DNA of 64,000 bases from Apteryx mantelli (lineage: Eukaryota > Chordata > Aves > Apterygiformes > Apterygidae). The notes under the pieces are model-generated. The model was not told the origin of the DNA. It was given only the letters and a program-made list of their open reading frames with translations, and ran no database searches. The translations under genes and the position numbers were made by a program. Where the stretch lies: the NCBI RefSeq assembly GCF_036417845.1, contig NC_089979.1, positions 50,352,775 through 50,416,774 on the forward strand. The letters are read 5' to 3'. Positions 62,932 to 64,000 of this stretch are shown here, in pieces; the stretch's first letter is position 1, and every line of letters begins with the position of its first letter.

Positions 62932-62961
62932 ATGTGTGTATAGGTACATGTATACACACAT
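62932..62961. repeat. Perfect 11-bp inverted repeat
   Basis: ATGTGTGTATA (62932-62942) and TATACACACAT (62951-62961) are exact reverse complements around an 8-nt loop (ggtacatg). Confidence 0.9.
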
Positions 62962-63339
62962 ATAATGGACAAACACGTACGGAAAGTATTTTGTGTAGGT
63001 TTTTTTTCTGGCTCTGCCCACTGAAGTTTTAGTACTTCGTTTTAGAAAACAGTGTGGGCAATAACGACCACCACGGTAAACAATTTTGGGTAGTAAATGA
63101 CCTGCAGAAGCTGTTGAGGACCCAGGGCTTTGCTTCAGGACTTTAACCTGGCTGATCACTCACTGCAAAGAGATATCTCAACCAGAAGTAATTGCTAGCC
63201 TTGTAAGCCCCCCCAAAACGGAAGCGTTAAGAGGATAATTACAGTCTGTGGTTAATGTCTTGATCTTAGTTGTCCCACTAACAGTCATCACCACGTTGGC
63301 TCTTTTTCCCACCAGTTTGGGAAGCAGTTTTGGGATGGG
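62962..63339. other. Non-coding flank of the CpG island
   Basis: No gene is seen. A ggttaatgt word at about 63250 resembles an HNF1 half-site, but this alone is weak. Confidence 0.4.
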
Positions 63340-63600
63340 ACTGACCGCGGCCGAGCCCAAGTGCCCACCCCCAGCCTCCCCATCCCTCGCCGGGACCCCG
63401 CGGCGGCTGCTCCCTCCGGCCCAGCAGCGAAGAGCTGGTATCCAGCGGTCTGGTCTGCGGCAGGGCTGAAACGCGTCAAGCGGACATCGCACAGCCGGCG
63501 GAGAGCAGTTGCTATGGCAACGCAGGCAGAGCCGGAGCGGCCCTGCAAGCAGATGATATTGATTAAATGAGCTTTTTTTAGGGCGGAGGGGGCTACGAGG
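63340..63600. promoter_or_regulatory. CpG island, candidate promoter or enhancer
   Basis: By eye about 21 CpG fall in the first 200 bp (gaccgcggccgag, gaccccgcggcggctg, aacgcgtcaagcgg, agccggcgg). The GC-box-like gggcggaggggg sits at 63581-63592, and a perfect X-box lies inside. Short frames on both strands cross it with no domain, and no clear first exon can be drawn. It is the best promoter-like region of the window; the direction of any transcript is not shown. Confidence 0.6.
63508..63521. promoter_or_regulatory. RFX X-box motif
   Basis: GTTGCTATGGCAAC is a textbook X-box (GTNRCC-N(0-3)-RGYAAC type) with perfect GTTGC/GCAAC half-sites. RFX factors bind such sites, often in promoters of cilia genes. 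It sits in the middle of the CpG island and on neither strand does it coincide with a coding signal. Confidence 0.7.
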
Positions 63601-64000
63601 GCAAGTGGGCCCGCTGCAAGCAACGTATGGAGGGGAGTGCCGAATTGGCCTGGCTCGTATTGATGAAGCCTGTCAGAGCTCCTCACTTTAACTAGGAGCC
63701 CACGACCTTCTGTTTGTGCAATTGCTTTCCAGGATGAACTTTCCCCTCTGCGAGATGCACAGTAAATAAATTACATCCTTCTGATATCTAGAAATCGTGC
63801 ATCAGAGTGTGATCACACCTCTGACACTTGCAGTCCCATCTTCTGGCAGCGGGCAGTGGGGATTTGTCTAGAGGCAAAGTTTATTTGGTTTTATGATGTT
63901 TAGGGACAACAGTAGAGTACTCACCAGCACGATAATGCTCCAGCCTCATTTGCTGGGTTTCCTAAAATGACTGCCATTCTGCGGACATCTCAGGTCTTTC
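63601..64000. other. Non-coding flank after the CpG island
   Basis: GC content falls after about 63640. A FOX-like word (gtaaataaatta) occurs at about 63762. No gene is seen to the window end. Confidence 0.4.

Noticed and set aside
1..64000. tRNA, rRNA, snRNA or known microRNA genes
   Set aside because: No sequence with the expected box motifs and cloverleaf or with a known mature microRNA was noticed on reading both strands; a covariance-model scan was not possible.

Overview
The window looks like a gene-poor, non-coding stretch of a sauropsid genome, most likely a bird. Open reading frames are short, start anywhere on both strands and carry no recognisable domain. The sequence is AT-rich with isolated GC/CpG-rich islets. 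The recognisable repeats are CR1-type LINE tails, MIR/CORE-SINE relics and old DNA-transposon debris. By eye these fill only about 5% of the sequence, which fits a bird better than a turtle or crocodilian; this is an inference, not a computed result. I found no intact protein-coding gene, tRNA, rRNA, known microRNA, CRISPR array or prokaryotic-style operon.

Layout. 0-5 kb: a worn CR1/L3-like LINE tail (about 340-720), a decayed PIF/Harbinger (HARBI1-like) transposase (about 3440-4250, + strand), then an antisense CR1 3' end joined to an RTE-like tail (4451-4765). 5-16 kb: mostly unique sequence with an A/T foldback at 7262-7320, an old amniote repeat at 9650-9755 and a sharp CpG-rich islet at 14756-14995. 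16-34 kb: two MIR-like relics in opposite orientation (16105-16245 and 17085-17180), an antisense CR1 (21115-21375), a CpG-rich islet (23695-23935), a tandem repeat plus an 18-bp perfect palindrome (27067-27118), a G-quadruplex motif (27948-27966) and a short CR1 3' end (33500-33565). 34-47 kb: a tRNA-headed SINE (37016-37150), a degenerate gag-like block of an LTR retroelement on the minus strand (about 41600-42690), purine- or pyrimidine-skewed blocks (43.6-45.6 kb) and a sense CR1 tail (46165-46420). 47-64 kb: mostly unique, with two mutually exclusive hairpins at 53768-53807, a palindromic MITE-like repeat at 58070-58200, a second A/T foldback at 58342-58377 and a GC-rich islet at 59520-59725. 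The window ends with the strongest regulatory candidate, a CpG island (63340-63600) holding a perfect 14-bp RFX X-box (63508-63521).

There is no gene network to describe. The most useful items are the Harbinger transposase relic, the gag-like relic, the X-box CpG island and the competing hairpins. Repeat families were identified from memory of consensus sequences, so a RepeatMasker run with an avian or amniote library would decide them. Conserved non-coding function cannot be judged without alignment to other genomes.
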